Below are positions 33,356 through 43,511 of a stretch of 64,000 nucleotides of DNA, one piece after another. The notes beneath the pieces are model-generated. The model did no database searches. It was not told where the DNA came from and was given only the letters and a program-made list of their open reading frames with translations. The stretch comes from Bretschneidera sinensis (lineage: Eukaryota; Streptophyta; Magnoliopsida; Brassicales; Akaniaceae): assembly GCA_023935145.1 (NCBI GenBank), contig CM043698.1:147429625-147493624 (forward strand), written 5' to 3'. A program made the translations under genes and the position numbers. Numbering within the stretch: position 1 is the first letter of the stretch; the number at the start of each line of letters is the position of its first letter.

Positions 33356-34760
33356 ATGGACAATTCAGACCCCAATAATTGTGGTAGCCAATCTAATTCA
33401 TCAAGTTCATCTGCTGAAGATGAGTATGAAATGCTCTCATTGTTAATGCTTCCTATGTTTGCCGAATATGATGAACAATTTATGAATAAATTACCTATGC
33501 GAACATCACGACTCAATGGACATGAATATATAACCGAATTGTTAAATGGTCGTTCAGAGGTAGTTTATGAATTGTTTTGCATGGACAAAGAAACATTTAT
33601 GCACTTATGTAACACATTGAAGCAATATAATTATATAGAAGACTCAAGGGATGTCACAGTAGAGGAAATTATGGCTATTTTCTTGTTTGTTGTGGGGCAC
33701 AATGTGGGGCACAGAGTTGTAGCTGATCGGTTTCAACATTCATTAGAAACAATTAATCGGCATTTTAAGACAGTGATGAGAGCAATGAACAAGTTTGCGA
33801 AGCACATAATACGTTCATCAAATGATCACGTGGTGCCTCAACAAATGAGACATGATCGAAGGTTTTACCCTTATTTTAAGGTAATGTACCATATACTTGA
33901 TTTTCGTTTTATTAATTTAGCTTTTTATATACAATATATAATACCAAACTGAGTCTAATCATATGCAATTTAATGGTTCGCCAGAAATGGCGCAATTGAT
34001 GGAACGCACATCAGTGCATGGGCGCCAGCAGAAAAAGCTACCAGTTATAGGGGTAGAAAATCGGTTGTCACACAGAATGTGATGTGTGCATGTTCATTCG
34101 ACATGAAATTCACATACATGTATAGTGGGTGGGAAGGTACAGCTAACGATTCACGAGTCCTTTTGGACGCTTTAACTCGATCAGATGCTCAATTTCCTTC
34201 GCTTACTAATGGTAAATATATTTTAGTACTAATTTGAAATTATATACTAATTGATTGATATGTACTAAGAGAATTTGTATGACTTATAAGTGAGTATTAT
34301 TTGGTGGATTCCGGTTATCCATGTACAACCAGTTTTCTTCCACCGTTTAGGGGTGAACGGTATCACTTAAATGAATATCAAGGTAGAACAAGACAACCAA
34401 CGGGTTATAGAGAACTATATAACTATAGGCACTCATCTCTACGGAATGTTATAGAACGTTGCTTTGGGGTCTTAAAGGCGTGCTTTCCAATTTTAAAATC
34501 GATGCCTAGATCAAGCCTACTAAACAACCTCTTATAGTTGTTGTTTGTTGTGTCGTACATTATTTTGTACGCCAGTGTTCTCAGAGTGATCAACTGTTTA
34601 ATGAATGGAAAGCAGAGGGCCATGAAGCAGAAAGCAAAGGAGGGTCGAGCACATTGACAAATAATTATACAGTTGATTTGTCTGATGCCTGTGCAACAGC
34701 TATGGCTGCGTCTCGTGAGCTTATTGCCAATCAAATGTGGGCAGACCGTTTTGGTATTTG
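33356..34760 (+). pseudogene. PIF/Harbinger transposase (DDE_Tnp_4), broken
   Basis: The N-terminal helix-turn-helix-like region runs with RTSRLNGHEYITELLNG, LCNTLKQYNY, MAIFLFVVGHNVGHRVVADR. After an intron (GTAATG at 33881) comes GAIDGTHISAW (first catalytic Asp). GWEGTANDSRVL carries the second Asp. After a second intron (GTAAAT at 34212) comes YYLVDSGYPCT and then RNVIERCFGVLKACFPIL with the catalytic Glu. A frame slip around 34528-34537 separates the end of the core from the tail (VVVCCVVHYFVR, ending ADRFGI near 34760). The first-intron acceptor is also out of frame by one base. All three acidic residues are visible, but the gene cannot be read through. Confidence 0.87.
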
Positions 34761-35210
34761 ATTTAATATATGGTAATCATGTTAATCTGTGTCGGTAAGA
34801 TTTAGTTAATTTAACGTCCTTATTTATGTTAATTTAGTTTTTTTTAGTTACTGAATTATGTTTTAGTTTCTTAAGAATATATTTCACATATTGATATATT
34901 ATTTGACTTATAGTATGTGAGGATGGCAAACCAACCAAATTGGGCAGTTGAGGCAAACCCATTTGAAGGAAGAATTTTGGGTCGTTCATTTCCATTTTAT
35001 CAATTTATCAAAGTTGTATTTGATTAATGAATATTGTATCTTAAAGTTGTCCTCAACTATCTTATTTTTAAGAATAAAAGTATGTCATCTTTTAGATATT
35101 GAACAAACGTGAATATTGTATTTGATGGGTTAATTGTTCAAATTTTATCAAATTGTAAAAGTTGTATTGTATATTTTATTTTTATTTTAAGAATTTATTT
35201 AACAAACAAA

Positions 35211-35231
35211 CATGACATGACATGACATGAC
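35211..35231. repeat. (CATGA)4 microsatellite
   Basis: Four tandem CATGA units inside the PIF/Harbinger 3' region. Confidence 0.85.
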
Positions 35232-35630
35232 TAGGGGAAGAGTGTTGTCATATTTGATCGATGATACAAAAAAAATACTAACATTTTAAAAATAAAATAA
35301 TATTAATTATTTCCAAGTATTTGGTGTGTGCTTAAAAAATTGTATATAGTAAATATGAGAAAAAAAATTAATTTTAGATATTAAAATTTAAACTGAACAC
35401 TGAAAACTGAAAACAATTACAAGAAAGTGATATCCAAACAGTTTTCTATTTCCAAAACAGTTTTCAAAAACTGATTATCCAAACAATATTTCACTGAAAA
35501 CTGTTTTGGAAACAATTTTCGAACACTGTTATCCAAACATGTTTTCGAACACTGAAAATTAAAAACTATTTTTAAAAACTCTTTTTGAAAACAGTTTTCG
35601 AACACTGAAAATTAAAAACTGTTACCAAAC

Positions 35631-36452
35631 ATCATCATAAGATTCATGAGTCATGGCCCACTGTTTCAGGGAAAAATGGGAGTCAAGGGAACATAAAAAA
35701 GGTAATAATATCTATAGAAAGAATATCTAACACAGCTACAAAGAAAAGAAAAATTCAAACAAATAGCAAAAAGTGGGTCTAGGTTCAGCTTTTTTTTATT
35801 CAAAAAACAAAACAATGGGCAGGTTCCAGTGGAGCAAAGACTGATAACTCCATTTATATTGGTCATGCAATAGAACTCAAGCTATGCATTTGATCATGCT
35901 CAAGCTACATTGAAAACCAGTTAAACGGAAAGTTTACATCTCAAAAACGGAAATTCGTTTTGCGTAAAATATTTACAAAAGAAAGAAAAAACATATAAAT
36001 AGAAATTTCAGAATTGTCATTATCCTGGAAACATGAATTCTATTAATTTAATTATGATTCGAATTTCTTGGCTTAATTAACACAAAAATCATGTCTTTAA
36101 ACATCAAACCAAACAGAAAACATAGTGCATTCTATTTCCTTTCATTTTCTTAATTTTTCTCCCATAAATTTCAAGTCCATCTCCAAAGAAAACCCAAATA
36201 TACACATAAATATATACAAGTATGAATATTGAGCTTCTCATTCTTCAAAATCAAACACTGAATCTCACATTATAGTTACCAAACACAACCCCATAAAGAG
36301 CACCAGCATACATATCGGTAGAGAAGGTGAATTCTAATGAAAGAAAAAGGCAAAAATCATAATAACATTCTTTAATAAATCATTCACGAACATTTATCTA
36401 TAAATACATACATATATTTGTGTAGATGTATATTGTATATAGGTGTGTGCTC
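35631..36452 (-). other. ALG9 intron 1 remainder, copy A
   Basis: Aligns with 54125-54983 of copy B. AT-rich intron, no gene. Confidence 0.75.
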
Positions 36453-37474
36453 TTGTATTCCCAGGTCTAGAAGCTGTATTTGTAGAGGAGGTAATGCAAG
36501 GGCTCTCAAACTTTGGACATGGATTTTTTCTTCAGCAACCCCTCAGTGGCCCTAGAACTAATTACTACCCAGCCATACTGACCGTGCTTGCTAATCTGGA
36601 AGTGATCTTTGAAAACTTTGATGTTCATCAGTCCCTTCACATCCGTGCAAATATATATGAACATCATGATCAGACGCACGAAGTTAGGCACCAATTGACA
36701 CAACGCAATGTCCAAATATCTCAGCACCAGGTAGAAGAAAGGGTGAAAAGGGAATCTAAGCCTAGCTTTCAGGTGTTGAGCATAAATGCATATCTCAAAG
36801 GGTTTTTAGCTTGGAAGGACATTGCAAACCCTCTCCCCTACACCAGAATTCGTCAAAATATACTCCTCTGGAATCCGGTATTCACGCCTAAGAACCTCGA
36901 GCTCCTCTACTTTGAGCTTATTCGGCACAAAATTTGCCCGTATGACCATTATACCCTTTCTTCCACCCTCAGTCACCCCTAAGCTCAATAAGGACATTAT
37001 CCTCCTCATCCTCAGAAGAAGATGTTAGGGATAAACTACCATATCCCTACGGATCTTAAGATGCAAATATAGAGAAGAAAATAGAAATAAATCAAAGACA
37101 AACACACAGCACACAGATTTACGTGGTTCACCCAAACTCAGATTACGTCCACGAAGTTGCAGCGATTTCACTATGTCTTGAAGAACAATACAAGGAGGTC
37201 TCACCCTTAGACACCCCTCACAGTATTCACAAAAAAAAAAAGAACGACTCACTCACCCTATCAAAAGAATAAGATGAAACCCTTATATTTCCGAGTTAAA
37301 ATAAAACAGATACCAAACAGTGCTGAAAAGACCAGATTGGACAAATAAAAAAAAAACCACTAGGCTCCATACATAGCCTAACAATCTCCCACTTGGAAAC
37401 TGGTCCAATCATCAACACTAAGCACCACATGCCTTCAAACAAAGCAACCATCGCCGCAACTCAATCACCTGTCC

Positions 37475-40260
37475 TCAACCTTGAAGACCAATTGAAGTTG
37501 AGCACAGCTTCAATTTCTCAGCAGTGACACCCTTAGTCAACATATCTGCTGGATTCTCAGTTCCATGAATCTTCTCCAGTACCAACTGTTCACTATCGAG
37601 AAGAGAGCGAATAAAGTGATATCTCAGCTGTATATGCTTCGTCCTGGAATGAAACACCAGATTCTTAGCAAGAAAAATAGCACTCTGACTATCACTATGT
37701 AGAGTACCCCTCTCATTCTTCTTGCCCAGCTCATCCAAGAGACCCCTTAACCAAACCATTTCCTTCCCAGCTTTAGTTATGACTACATACTCAGCTTCTA
37801 TAGTAGAGAGAGCAACGATCTTCTGCAACTTAGAAGCTCAACTTACAGCTGTACCACCCAGAGTATACACAATCCCTATAGTACTCTTCCTGCTATCAAC
37901 ATCACTAGCTAAATCCGCATCCACAAAACCCTGCAGTTTTAAACTTGCCCTTGTGAAGCACAGAGATGTATCTGAAGTGCCTTTCAAATACCTCAGGATC
38001 CATTTGACTGCCTCCCAATGTTTTTTTCCCGGATTACTCATGTACTTACTCACTACTCCCACTACATGTGTAATGTCCGGTTTTGTGCAGACCATGGCGT
38101 ACATAAGACTTCCAATAGCTGAGGCATAGGGAACCCTACTCATGTAGTCCTGCTCCTACTCTGTTTTTGGTGACTGATCCTTAGATAGTCTAAAATGACT
38201 AGCCAAAGGTGTGCTCATTGGTTTGGCACTATCCATGCTAAATCGACTGAGAACCTTCTTCACATACTCTGTTTGTGAAAGTTCCAAGGTCCCACTGACT
38301 CTGTCTCTGATGATTCTCATACCAAGGATTTGTTTTGCAGCACTCAAATCCTTCATTGAAAACTGTTTTGACAACTGCCTCTTGAGATTATTAATCTCTT
38401 CAATGTTAGACCCTGCAATGAGCATATCATCCACATACAACAGTAATAGGATATAAGAGTTGTCAAAACTCTTAACATAGCAACAATGGTCTGCCTGGCA
38501 CCTTGTGAACCCAGTGCTACACATGAAGCTATCAAACTTCTTGTACCATTGTCTTTGAGCTTGTTTCAACCCATACAAACTCTTTCTCAATTTGCAAACC
38601 CGATTTTCCTTTTCCTGCACTGCAAATCCTTGTGGCTGATGCATATAAATATCCTCCTCCAAATCACCATGAAGAAATGATGTCTTCACATCTAACTGCT
38701 CAAGATGTAGGTTCTCTGCAGCCACAATTCCCAGTACCAGCCTGATTGTTGTTAGCTTCACAACTGGAGAGAAAATATCTGTGTAATCAACACCCTCTTT
38801 CTGTTGAAACCCTTTCACAACAAATCTGGCCTTGTAGTGCTTGCTACCATCATGCTCTTCTTTTACTCTGTACATCCATTTGTTATGTAAAGCTTTCTTA
38901 TCTTCTAGCAATTCAGTCAGTTCCCATGTCTGATTCGTCATCAGTGAGTCCATCTCATCCTTCATGGCCAACTCCCACTTGCTAGAATTTTTAACCTGCA
39001 AAGCTTCATCATAACATTCTAGCTCACCACTGTCAGTCAACAAAATATAGAACAAGGATGGTGAGAACCACTGTGGAGGTCTAATGTTCCTAGAAGACCT
39101 TCGGACAGCACTTATGAGCGTACACTGTTCTACCTGTGGGTCTATATTCTCATCATTTTCTTGACTTCTACTCTGCACTGTGCTCTCAAAAAATTCATCC
39201 AAGTCAACAAACTCAGACTTTTTTGGTTCTAGCCTTGTAACAACAGATTCTGCACTTGACCTGTCTTTGTACATAACCTGTTCATTGAAAATCACATTTC
39301 TACTCCTGATGATTTTTCGATTTTGATTATCCCAAAACCGATAACCAAAAGCTTCATCACCATAGCCAATAAAGAAACATTTTTTGGATTTAGCATCTAG
39401 TTTACTGTGAGAATCAGAGTCAATATGAACATAAGATAAACAACCAAAAACTTTTAAGTAAGAAAGGTTTACCTCCTTTCCACCCCATACCTCTTCAGGT
39501 ATCCTGTAATCCAAAGGAACTAACGGTACCTCGATTTATCAAGTGAGTTGTTCTGCTAACTGCATCGGCCCAAAAAGTTTCTGGCAACCCAACATGCAAC
39601 CTCATACTTCTAGCACGCTCATTGAGAGTCTTGTTCATGCGCTCAGCCACGCCATTCTGCTGTGGTGTCCCAGGAATAGTCTTCTCCATCCTAATCCCAT
39701 TAACACCACAAAATTCTCTAAACCCCCATCTGTGTATTCTCCACCATTATCAGACCTCAAACATTTTACCCTCAAACCTGTTTCAGTCTCAACCATGGCC
39801 TTCCATTTCTTAAAGGTCTCAAATACCTCAGATTTATTTTTCAGAAAATAAACCCATACCTTCCTACTTGAGTCATTAATAAATGTGATATAATACCGCG
39901 AACCTCCAAGAGATGCAACCGGGGAAGCTCCCCACAAATCTATGTGTACCAACTCCAATTTTTCAGACTTTAGAGTTCTACCTCCTTTCAAGAAACTGAC
40001 CTTTCTTTGTTTCCCAAGAATGCAGCTCTCACACAAATCAAAGTCAAAGGATTTCAACTCTAACAGTTTCCCTTCAGATAACATCACTTTCATCCTTTTT
40101 TCACTCATGTGACCAAGCCTGCGGTGCCATAGGTTTGTATCAACTTTTGCATCAACCACTGCAATAGTATCTCTCACACTTGAGGTCCTGTACATAATAC
40201 CCATTTTTGTTCCACGAGCCACTACCATGGCTCCCTTTGTAATCTTCCAAGTACCCGTTT
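37475..40260 (-). pseudogene. Copia-4 pol (integrase, RT, RNase H), frameshifted
   Basis: Minus-strand order: 40228-39635 GAG-pre-integrase (LWHRRLGHMSEKRM, CESCILGKQ) and integrase core (HIDLWGASP, RSDNGGEYTD); 39689-39495 (IPGTPQQNGVAERMN, FWADAVSR); 39514-38156 integrase tail and RT (FGCLSYVHID, FIGYGDEAFGYRFW, LHNKWMYRVKEE, YVDDMLIAGSN at about 38433); 38143-37838 (YASAIGSLMYAMVCTKPDI, FVDADLASDVDSRKS); 37828-37475 RNase H (LSTIEAEYV, HSDSQSAIFLAKN, ENPADMLTKG). At least four frame breaks separate these blocks. Relatives have one continuous frame, so this copy is dead. Confidence 0.9.
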
Positions 40261-40400
40261 TTGTTCAACGAGCCACTACCATGCTCTCTTTGTAATCTTC
40301 CAAGTACCAGCCCCAAATGTCACTGTGTGACCTTTAGCATCAAGCTGTCCTATAGAGATCAAGTTCCTCATCAATTTTGGAACATGTCGCACTTTTTGTA

Positions 40401-41382
40401 TCAACCACTCACAATAACAAAGGCTTCTCCATCAGCCAAATATACCTTCCCAAAATCACTTATCATATAATGCTCCATGATTTCTCGGTGTGCAGTGGTA
40501 TGAAAAGAAGCTCCTGAGTCCAAAACCCAAGAGTCAATGGGACTATCAACAGAAAGTAATAGGGCATCCTGTAGTTCTTCTGTCACAGCATTTGCAGCAT
40601 CGTTCTCATTCATTTTCTTCTGCGGTTCTCTACAATTTTTCTTAAAGTGGCCAGTCTTGCCACAATTCCAGCATTCCAGTTGTCGTCCAGATCTGGATTT
40701 ACTCCTACCTCCTCTTCTGGATTTTGATCTACTCCGATTGGAATTTCTATCCTGTGCTCTACCTCTTGTCTCAAGATTTAAAGAGGAACCAGAACCCAAG
40801 GTTTCACCCGCATCTCTCTTGCGAACCTCCTCGCTTAAAATTAAATCTCGAATATCTTCATATTTGAGTTTATTCTTCCCTGTAGAATTACTCACCGCCA
40901 TTCTCATGGCTTCCCAACTGTTTGGCAAAGTAGCCAAAACAATTAAAGCACGGATCTCATCATCAAAATCAATCCCAACATAGGACAATTTATTAACAAT
41001 TGTATTGAACTCATTCAGATGCTGCGCAACAAGGGTACTTTCTGTCATCTTCAAATTGAACAACTTTTTCATCAAATGCACTTTGTTGTTAGCTGACGGT
41101 TTTTTATACATACTGGGCAAAGCTGCCATCATATCCTTGGCGGTCTTCTCCTTCATAACATTGTGCGCAACTGATCTTGATAGAGTTAATCGAATAACTC
41201 CCAGTACCTGTCTATCAAGAAGATTCCATTCGTCTTCTCTCATACTGTCTGGCTTTGCCCCTAACAGAGGCAAATGTAATTTCTTCCCATAGAGATAATC
41301 CTCGATTTGCATCCTCCAATACCCAAAATCTGTGCCATTGAATTTCTCGATTCATGTCGTCTTTCCTTCTTCTCTGGCCATC
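40401..41382 (-). pseudogene. Copia-4 gag and protease start
   Basis: The likely ATG is at about 41382 (MAREEGKTT), followed after nine codons by a TGA; the frame then continues IEKFNGTDFGYWRMQIEDYL, a typical Copia capsid start. Capsid (LLGAKPDSMREDEW, NEFNTIVNKLSYVGIDFDDE, LPNSWEAMRMAVS), a basic RSRSKSRRGGRSKSR tail, a zinc knuckle CWNCGKTGHFKKNC and the protease active site WVLDSGASFHTT follow in frame. A stop after VYLADGEAFVIVSG (about 40401) separates it from the rest of pol. Confidence 0.88.
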
Positions 41383-42235
41383 GCTCCCACGCAAAAACCG
41401 ATAGCTCTAATACCAGTTGTTAGGGATAAACTATCCTATCCCCACGGATCTTGAGATGCAAATATAGCGAATAAAATAGAAATAAATCAAAGACAAACAC
41501 ACAGCACACAGATTTACGTAGTTCACCCAAACTCGGGTTACGTCCACGGAGTTGCAGCGATTTCACTATGTCTTGAAGAACAATACAATGAGGTCTCACC
41601 CCTAGACATGCCTCATAGTATTCACAAAAAAAAAAAGGATGGCTCACTCACCCTATCAAAAGAATAAGATGAAACCCTTATATTTCCGAGTTAAAATAAA
41701 ATAGATACCAAACAGTGTTGAAAAGACCAGATTGGACAAATAAAAAAAAACCACCAGGCTCCACACATAGCCTAACAGAAGAATCCTCTTTCTCATCCTC
41801 CTCCTCCTCCTCTCCCTCATAGGGAACAATTGCCAATGGTCCCTCTCGAGCATCATCACCCCCTGAGGCCTCAACCTCACTAGAGGCTCGGTCCAAACCC
41901 ATAGCCTCGTTCAACTCCCTAGATAGTGCCTGATTTTCCTCACTACCACTATCACTATATCTAGACCTATCATGATAATTACTTACGAAAGACATTGTAA
42001 AAGTGAGAAGAGAAATAACTCACCAACAAAGTAGATCACCACAGAAGTAACTCCGAGCAGTTCAAATCCAACTCCGAGCAAGCTCTACACCTCGATCCAC
42101 CTCCACACAACCAAAGGATTTCAAACTCCATGCACACTCCGAGGGCTCTCAAACTTTGACTGGCTCCGAGGGCTCTCAAAGTTTTCTCTCTAAATACAAA
42201 TGAAGTAAAGTGAAGAAATGAGAAGAAACTTCTCT

Positions 42236-42244
42236 CTTATATAG
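42236..42244 (-). promoter_or_regulatory. Minus-strand TATA box upstream of the antisense ORF
   Basis: The minus strand reads CTATATAAG, with a purine- and CT-rich leader downstream (AGAGAGAAGTTTCTTCTCA) and the antisense ORF start about 240 bp further. The position fits a dedicated promoter for that ORF; activity is not shown. Confidence 0.45.
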
Positions 42245-42259
42245 AAGTTTAAGCGTGAT

Positions 42260-43511
42260 TAACAAGGGAAATTAACTCCACCCCAACTGTAAATACACGA
42301 CGTTTGGCATAATCCAGGAATGTTTGCACCGTTTTATTCCCCAAGGCAGCCTATTCATTCCCTAAGGCGGCTGAAGTTATACCGTTAAGTGCATGCGTCG
42401 CCTTTACACTTCCCAAAACGACAGTGCACGCTATAACATTAAATTCCTCCACATAATATTCTAGAATAGCCCAATGCTGCAGCATTGAATGTCTCCACAG
42501 CGTGTTCTAGAACAGCCCAAAAGCTTTTTGCGGGCCCAAAAAAAAAGAAATTTCCCAAAGGCCCCTTATAGGCCCAAAACAGAAAAGGGCTCAAAAGTTT
42601 ACTATAAGCCCAACAGAATGGAAGACAGACCAAGAAACTATGCAGGCCCACTCCCCGCCGAAGATCTTTAAGGCCGAGCATTTTGATTGAGACTCATGTG
42701 CTCGATCCCATGTCTTCAAGGCCAAACATTTTGACTGAAGCTCATATACTCGGTCTCATGCCTCCAAGTCCGAGCATTTTGATTGAGGCTCATATGCTCG
42801 GTCCCATATCTCCAAGGCCGAGCCTTTTGACTGCTGCTCATATGCTCGGTCCCACGTCTGTAAGGCTTAGCATTTTGATTGAGCCTCATATACTCGATCC
42901 CGTGTTTCACAGGCCGAAGCACGCATCCAATGGCACAAATCTCCATTATACTTCCTCAAGCACATAAATATACTTATGGAAGTGGGGGACCTCTGATTTA
43001 GTAGAGAATTCTCTCTCCAATAGTTTGGTGACACGTGGACAGCTCTCCCTCCAATGACGTGATGACGCGTGGCTACAATGATGATGGGCACGTAGCGGAG
43101 CAAATGATGAAGCCGTAATCACTCACAGCCTTCTCACAAGCCAAAAATGGAAGTGAGATTTCAGGGATTGCGTCGTCCCTAAACACGTAACAAGACTCCT
43201 CAAAAGGAAAGCGGGATTTCAGGGATTGCGTCTTCCTGAGCACGTGACAAACTTATTTCCTAAACCACTATAAAAAGGTCCAAGGTACGTAGATTTCAAT
43301 ATACACAATTCATTCATTCAAGATAAAACACTACTAGCACTATCACTTCCCTCATTTTTCTCTCTCAAAACATTGCAGTAACAAAGGCATCAAAGTGTCC
43401 TCGGAGGCACCACCCCCCTCTTCCTCCGATGACTCTTCAGTTCATCGCTCTCTTTTTGTGCAGATCTCAGGGTTTCAGATCTCCAGCTCAGTAGTAGATT
43501 TTCGGCATCAA
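42260..43511 (+). mobile_element. Ty3/gypsy (Tat-like) LTR, plus strand; left border uncertain
   Basis: The right part has the anatomy of a gypsy LTR read on the plus strand: TATA box CTATAAAAAGG near 43269, a CT-rich 5' leader, GCTCTCTTTTTGTGCAG and GGTTTCAGATCT, ending TTTTCGGCATCAACA at 43511. The expected primer site is missing because a Copia fragment follows directly. Upstream are G-box-like CACGTGG/CACGTGAC motifs, two copies of GATTTCAGGGATTGCGTC (about 43157 and 43210) and a 48-bp tandem array. The LTR start could not be fixed; it lies somewhere between the minus-strand TATA box and the 48-bp array. No gene is seen in it. Confidence 0.55.
42670..42909 (+). repeat. 48-bp tandem repeat, five copies
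   Basis: Five successive 48-bp units of the form AAGGCCGAGCATTTTGATTG ... CTCATATGCTCGGTCCCAT, each differing at several bases. It lies in the presumed LTR. Confidence 0.92.

Larger units (their letters stand above)
28894..35630 (+). mobile_element. PIF/Harbinger DNA transposon inserted in ALG9 intron 1, copy A
   Basis: The element is absent from copy B at the matching site (GACAAATTAAACATCATC near 54118). The left end GGGCTTGTTTGG and the inner CAGTGTTC...TTTTCAGTG motifs recur inverted at the right end (CACTGAAAATTAAAAACTGT, then TACCAAAC). The expected PIF target duplication is the 3-base TAA present at the empty site; the left flank now reads CAA. The extreme right terminus seems lost between the two AAAC motifs. 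It carries the two genes typical of the superfamily: a Myb/SANT-like ORF1 (31.9-32.96 kb) and a DDE transposase (33.36-34.76 kb), both broken. The remaining sequence is untranslated or AT-rich; a pyrimidine-rich leader with a tandem repeat (TCTCGCGACCTCACCTTCTC twice) lies at 29115-29205. Confidence 0.88.
10312..36506 (+). repeat. Segmental duplication, copy A (interrupted by three transposons)
   Basis: Without the insertions at 17767-22304, 22811-27178 and 28894-35630, this stretch aligns along its length with 45212-55012 in the same orientation. It carries the same pieces: NBS-LRR fragment, AAA-ATPase pseudogene with two adjacent MITEs, unknown exon, ndhB fragment, ALG9. The left edge is the Copia-1 LTR. 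The right edge falls inside ALG9 exon 1 at about 36506, where similarity to copy B stops abruptly. Confidence 0.9.
16678..36506 (-). pseudogene. ALG9: ALG9 pseudogene, copy A (alpha-1,2-mannosyltransferase), split by three transposons
   Basis: Homologous to plant ALG9, the GT22-family ER mannosyltransferase that adds alpha-1,2 mannoses to the dolichol-linked N-glycan precursor. Exons by alignment to copy B: 36453-36506 (3' part of exon 1 only), 28630-28717, 28378-28537, 27911-28128, 27461-27756, 22661-22775, 22433-22571, 17105-17301, 16924-17012, 16678-16809. Recognisable segments include VRVFYAVRLFLGFLSVISDA, LNLLIYNVLGGGENHLY and RWIDDGFRGLLP. Lesions: the 5' end is lost at 36506; exon 1 donor GT is GA; TAA in exon 2 (28711-28713); exon 4 donor GT is GG (27909-27910); exon 5 acceptor AG is AA; exon 9 acceptor AG is AC and a TAG sits at 16957-16959. 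Introns hold Copia-2, Copia-3 and a PIF/Harbinger element. Confidence 0.93.
37023..41777 (-). mobile_element. Copia-4: decayed TNT1-like Copia element
   Basis: LTRs are 37023-37383 (361 bp) and 41418-41777 (360 bp), TGTTAGGGATAAACTA...GCCTAACA, differing at roughly 5% of positions. The target duplication GAAGA is perfect (37018-37022 and 41778-41782). The minus-strand primer site TGGTATTAGAGC (41404-41415) matches initiator tRNA-Met with one mismatch. ATCTCCCACTTGG follows the left LTR; on the minus strand this gives the purine-rich tract. It carries gag and pol in the right order, with several stops and frameshifts. Confidence 0.95.
36507..41995 (-). pseudogene. Antisense ORF remnant of a Tat-like Ty3/gypsy element, split by Copia-4
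   Basis: Two host pieces (41995-41778 and 37022-36507) form one minus-strand gene interrupted by Copia-4. It begins with ATG at 41995 (MSFVSNYHDRSRYSD), continues with an acidic tract (EGEEEEEDEKED), and after the insertion reads FVPNKLKVEELEVLRREYRI, PEEYILTNSGVGERVCN and, in another frame, KHGQYGWVVISSRATEGLL. This pattern resembles the plant 'putative gypsy type transposon' domain (PF04195-like) found in antisense extra ORFs of Tat retrotransposons such as Grande and RIRE2. Stops and frame changes break it (for example TGA soon after the junction), and it ends at the ALG9 breakpoint. A TATA box lies about 240 bp upstream at 42236-42244. The family assignment is from memory of motif style. 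Confidence 0.55.

Noticed and set aside
36443..36982. A 179-codon open frame on the plus strand
   Set aside because: It straddles the ALG9 exon 1 breakpoint and is antisense to the Tat-like ORF remnant; no domain is recognisable and it is a shadow frame.
42683..42967. Repetitive plus-strand ORF with LGPISPRPS-type repeats
   Set aside because: Produced by the 48-bp array, whose length is a multiple of three; no sign of being a gene.
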